Positions 7,598-9,997 of a stretch of DNA of 9,997 nucleotides are shown here, one piece after another. Under the pieces are notes generated by a model, which saw nothing but the letters and a program-made list of their open reading frames with translations, was not told the origin of the DNA and did no database searches. Source of the DNA: JARRJS01 sp037388885 (GTDB taxonomy: Bacteria > Gemmatimonadota > Gemmatimonadetes > Longimicrobiales > RSA9); assembly GCA_037388885.1 (NCBI GenBank), contig JARRJS010000115.1, positions 1 to 9,997 on the forward strand. The letters are read 5' to 3'. Position 1 is the first letter of the stretch. The number at the start of each line of letters is the position of its first letter. Made by a program: the position numbers and the translations under genes.

Positions 7598-7648
7598 GAG
7601 GATCCGTCCACCCTCTGGAGGAGGCGTTTCACCATGTCGCGGATCCTC
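7598..7648 (+). promoter_or_regulatory. Inverted repeat enclosing the SPFH gene start
   Basis: GAGGATCCG (7598-7606) and CGGATCCTC (7640-7648) are exact reverse complements. The 33-base interval contains the ribosome binding site and the ATG at 7634. Inside it, CCTC (7613-7616) could pair with the GAGG at 7621-7624. The mRNA could therefore fold over its own start. The repeat is short and each arm contains the self-complementary GGATCC, so chance is possible. Confidence 0.35.
7617..7624 (+). promoter_or_regulatory. Ribosome binding site of the SPFH gene
   Basis: GGAGGAGG ends 9 bases before the ATG at 7634. This strong site decides for that ATG over the upstream in-frame TTG at 7595. Confidence 0.85.
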
Positions 7649-8479
7649 AGACTCAGCGTCATCCTGATCGCCCTCACCATCATTGCGCTGGTCGTCGGCC
7701 TGAACGCGTGCACGCGCGTCGACAGCTACGAGGTCGCGGTGAAGAAGAACGCCGTCACCGGCGCCGTGTCGAACCAGATTTACGCGCAGGGCCTCTACCA
7801 CTCCATTTTCCGCAGCTGGACCACGTACCCGCTGCGGGAGATCCAGTATCCCACCGGCGCCGCCAGCGAACGGCTCACCGCTCTGACGTCTGACCAGCTC
7901 ACCATCGGCATCGACGCAGCGTTCCGCTACCGGCTCCTGCCGGACTCCGCCCTGCACCTCTACCTCACCATCGGGGACAGGGACGACGTCCACACCTTCG
8001 TCTACAACACCTACCGCTCCGCCGCGCGCGACGCCGTGTCCAACATCGCCGCCGCGGAAATCCTGTCGAAGGAGCGCACCGGTATCGGCCAGCGGATCCG
8101 GGAGCTGATGGCCGACAAGCTGGAGCCGCGCGGGGTCCAGATCACCGAGTTCTTCGTACGCGACATCGAGCCGCCCCAGTCCATCCGGCAGGCGATCGAG
8201 CAGAAGCTGGCCCGGGAGCAGCAGGTGCAGGCCGAGGCGTTCCAGACGCAGGTCGTCGTGGAGCAGGCGAACCAGCGCAGGGCGGAAGCGGAGGGGATCC
8301 GGGACGCCCAGCGCATCATCGCCGAGAGCCTCGCCGGGACGTCCGGGGAGCGCTACCTCTACTGGCGTTACCTGGAGTCCCTCATGGAGATCGGAAAGGG
8401 CAATAACAACCTGGTCATCGCCCCCACGGACGGCGGCGTGCCGGTCTTTGTCACCACGGGCCGTAACAACGGGCGTTGA
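7634..8479 (+). CDS. SPFH/Band 7 (prohibitin-family) membrane protein
   Basis: This 281-residue protein is anchored at the N terminus and belongs to the SPFH/prohibitin family, whose members form large oligomers that scaffold membranes and modulate proteases such as FtsH. A hydrophobic segment (residues 5-24) is followed by NACTRVDSYEVAVKKN. The Band 7 domain covers about 30-180: the domain start DSYEVAVKK, the strand DQLTIGIDAAFRYRL (87-101), the segment TYRSAARDAVSNIAA (126-140) and the domain end GVQITEFFVRDIEPP (167-181). A charged helical region (about 182-235, rich in Gln, Glu, Arg and Ala) is the flotillin/prohibitin coiled coil. Cys26 in LNAC could be a lipobox cysteine, so the protein may be a lipoprotein rather than having a retained helix; this is uncertain. 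The start is fixed by GGAGGAGG upstream. An inverted repeat encloses the start region. The family call is firm; the partners are unknown. It ends before a convergent stem-loop. Confidence 0.93.
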   Translation: MSRILRLSVILIALTIIALVVGLNACTRVDSYEVAVKKNAVTGAVSNQIYAQGLYHSIFRSWTTYPLREIQYPTGAASERLTALTSDQLTIGIDAAFRYRLLPDSALHLYLTIGDRDDVHTFVYNTYRSAARDAVSNIAAAEILSKERTGIGQRIRELMADKLEPRGVQITEFFVRDIEPPQSIRQAIEQKLAREQQVQAEAFQTQVVVEQANQRRAEAEGIRDAQRIIAESLAGTSGERYLYWRYLESLMEIGKGNNNLVIAPTDGGVPVFVTTGRNNGR

Positions 8480-8486
8480 TACCGGC

Positions 8487-8547
8487 GGGGCGGCTCCGGA
8501 CGCGAGGCCGGGCAGCACGCGGCACAGGGGCTGCCGGAGCCGCCGCC
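8487..8547. terminator. Stem-loop between convergent SPFH and POT genes
   Basis: GGCGGCTCCGG (8489-8499) pairs exactly with CCGGAGCCGCC (8534-8544), and with a bulged G at 8545 two further G-C pairs form (8487-8488 with 8546-8547). A second, overlapping stem is possible: GGCAGC (8511-8516) with GCTGCC (8530-8535). Only a short TTT follows on the plus strand and no T-run on the minus strand. The position between two converging stop codons suggests a shared terminator or 3'-end structure. Confidence 0.6.
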
Positions 8548-8576
8548 CGTCGTTTCGCCCAACCTCAGGTCGTGGA

Positions 8577-9997
8577 CTACGTCGTGAGGGCGTCCTCGGC
8601 CGCCGCTTCCTCCCACGGCCCTTCGGTCACGGCCGACAGCCTCTTCATCAACGGGATCAACGCGGCGGCGATCACGGTTCCGATCACGGCCACGATGCCC
8701 AGCTTGGTGAAGAGGTTGGTGTAGAGCGGTAGAGACTGCACGGGACTCGTCACGCTCTCGGGCACGCTCGCGTACGTGGCCACGGCGCTCCCGAGGTACT
8801 GGGAGATCCCGCTCGCGAGGAACCAGATGCCCATGATGAAACCGCGCAGCGAAGGCCCTACGTAGCGTGCGACCATCGCGAGGCCGAGACCGCTGATGAG
8901 GAGCTCCCCGAGTGACTGGAATCCGTAGCCGCTGACCATCCACCAGAATGAGACCTTGCCCGCGTTGGCGAAGTGACCACTGAATCCGTAGATGAAGAAC
9001 CCGAGGCTCAGGACCGCGAAGCCCATGGCGAATTTCGTGGAGATGTGGAAGTCCCCGCCCTTGCCTTTGCCCAGGCGCGTATAGAGCCAGGCGAGCGCTG
9101 GGCTCAGGATGAAGATCCAGATGGGGTTCAGGTCCTGGACCTGCCCGGCGGGCACGTGGTACCCGAAGAGGTCGAGATTCACGTTGCGCAGCGAGAAAAG
9201 CGTGAGCGACGTCGACATCTGCTGATAGAAGATGAAGAACAGCATACCGAGGCCCGTCAGGATGAGCACGGCGATGAGGCCCTTGCGCTCGCGCTCGCTG
9301 CCCCTCCACATCATGACCGCGAAGATGACGAGCATGCTGACGAACCCGAGGATGACGGTCCCCCTCGCGACCTTGAGGTTCTGAATGATGAACGCCACGA
9401 GCACGATGCCGATGACGATTCCGATGAGGACCAGGACGAGGCGCTTCACGTTGAGGGGCTCGAAGTCGGGCTCGGAGCCCACGTGCTGGAGATAGCGGCG
9501 CAATACGGCGTAGGAGAGGAGGCCGGCGACGAGCCCGGCCGCGGAGACCGCAAACGCGAGATGCCATCCGAATTTGATGGCGATGAGCGGTGTCGCGAAC
9601 ATGGACACGGCCGACCCGATGTTGACCGCCATGTAGTACATCGTGAACGCGCTGTCGATCTTCGCGGGGTCGCCCTCGTACAGCTTGGAGATCAGGTTGG
9701 CGGGATTCGCCTTGAAGATGCCGCCGCCCACCGCCACAATGCCCAGCGCGGGGAACAGAAGGCCGGGGTGGTTCGGAATCGCGAGCCCGATGTATCCGAG
9801 GGCGAGGATCATCGCACCGAGAACCATCGTGCGGCGGGTCCCCAGGAGCTTGTCGCCGATCCAGCCGCCCACCGCGGGAACGGTATAGGCGAGCGCCGCA
9901 AACGCGCCGAAGGTGAGGGCGGCGCGGTCGTCGGTGTAGCCGAGCTTCTGCACCATGAAGAGCACGACGATGGCTACCATGCCATAGTAGCCGAACC
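8577..9997 (-). CDS. POT/PTR-family proton-dependent peptide transporter (5' partial)
   Basis: This is an inner-membrane symporter of the major facilitator superfamily that imports di- and tripeptides with protons. The frame stays open past the ATG at 9980 to the window end, giving FGYYGMVAIVV, the second half of the ExxERFxYYG motif in helix 1; the first residues, including ExxER itself, lie outside the window. Counting from the Met at 9980, family marks are GGWIGDKLLGTRR (38-50, the helix 2-3 loop), GGGIFKANPANLISKLY with Lys90 (the conserved helix 4 Lys), AFTMYYMAVNIGS (111-123) and GELLISGLGLAMV with Glu359 (the conserved late-helix Glu). The hydrophobic profile fits 14 helices. The TAG at 8577 ends the protein after a short acidic tail (EGPWEEAAAEDA). 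It converges on the SPFH gene across a stem-loop. The family is certain; the peptide preference is not readable. Confidence 0.95.
   Translation of the reverse strand, partial: FGYYGMVAIVVLFMVQKLGYTDDRAALTFGAFAALAYTVPAVGGWIGDKLLGTRRTMVLGAMILALGYIGLAIPNHPGLLFPALGIVAVGGGIFKANPANLISKLYEGDPAKIDSAFTMYYMAVNIGSAVSMFATPLIAIKFGWHLAFAVSAAGLVAGLLSYAVLRRYLQHVGSEPDFEPLNVKRLVLVLIGIVIGIVLVAFIIQNLKVARGTVILGFVSMLVIFAVMMWRGSERERKGLIAVLILTGLGMLFFIFYQQMSTSLTLFSLRNVNLDLFGYHVPAGQVQDLNPIWIFILSPALAWLYTRLGKGKGGDFHISTKFAMGFAVLSLGFFIYGFSGHFANAGKVSFWWMVSGYGFQSLGELLISGLGLAMVARYVGPSLRGFIMGIWFLASGISQYLGSAVATYASVPESVTSPVQSLPLYTNLFTKLGIVAVIGTVIAAALIPLMKRLSAVTEGPWEEAAAEDALTT

Noticed and set aside
7364..9567. Long minus-strand open frames (7364-8518 and 8368-9567) overlapping the SPFH and POT genes
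   Set aside because: Both lack family motifs and conflict with firmly identified genes; their low-complexity composition fits out-of-frame reading.
1..9997. CRISPR array, tRNA, insertion sequence, prophage or defence system
   Set aside because: No regularly spaced repeats, transposase or integrase motifs, tRNA-like cloverleaf or known defence domains were seen; all substantial frames are explained by envelope and transport genes.

Overview
The window is GC-rich, densely coded bacterial DNA from a Gram-negative organism: it encodes an outer-membrane beta-barrel candidate with a signal peptide and a C-terminal Phe, plus lipoprotein-type signals. Two large permeases of the ADOP type (acidobacterial duplicated orphan permease, MacB/FtsX-like) with no ATPase beside them suggest Acidobacteriota or Gemmatimonadota. 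This assignment is an inference from gene content; there is no rRNA or other marker gene here.

Layout from left to right. (1) Bases 1-935 (+): the 3' end of an ADOP/FtsX permease, cut by the window start. (2) A perfect 12-bp stem-loop (944-971) separates it from a convergent minus-strand pair. (3) The pair reads, in transcription order, a probable outer-membrane protein (3181-2420, possibly TorF/TIGR02001-like) and then an Amt ammonium transporter (2231-984). (4) A 236-290 bp divergent intergenic region follows. (5) A plus-strand run holds a predicted lipoprotein zinc metallopeptidase (3472-4428), a complete ADOP permease (4531-6990), a small four-helix membrane protein of unknown function (7058-7507) and an SPFH/prohibitin-family protein (7634-8479). 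(6) A strong stem-loop (about 8487-8547) lies between this run and a convergent minus-strand POT-family peptide/H+ symporter (8577-9997), whose first residues fall beyond the window end.

The window looks like ordinary envelope and transport functions: ammonium uptake, peptide uptake, an envelope protease, a membrane scaffold and orphan permeases. The outer-membrane protein plus amt arrangement recalls the porin-glnK-amtB clusters of Proteobacteria, but no P-II gene is present. I found no tRNA, rRNA, CRISPR array, insertion sequence or phage gene, and no convincing new system. The most interesting leads are the glnK-less amt/outer-membrane pair, the inverted repeat that encloses the ribosome binding site and start of the SPFH gene, the unassigned lipoprotein metallopeptidase, and the unnamed four-helix protein between the permease and the SPFH gene.
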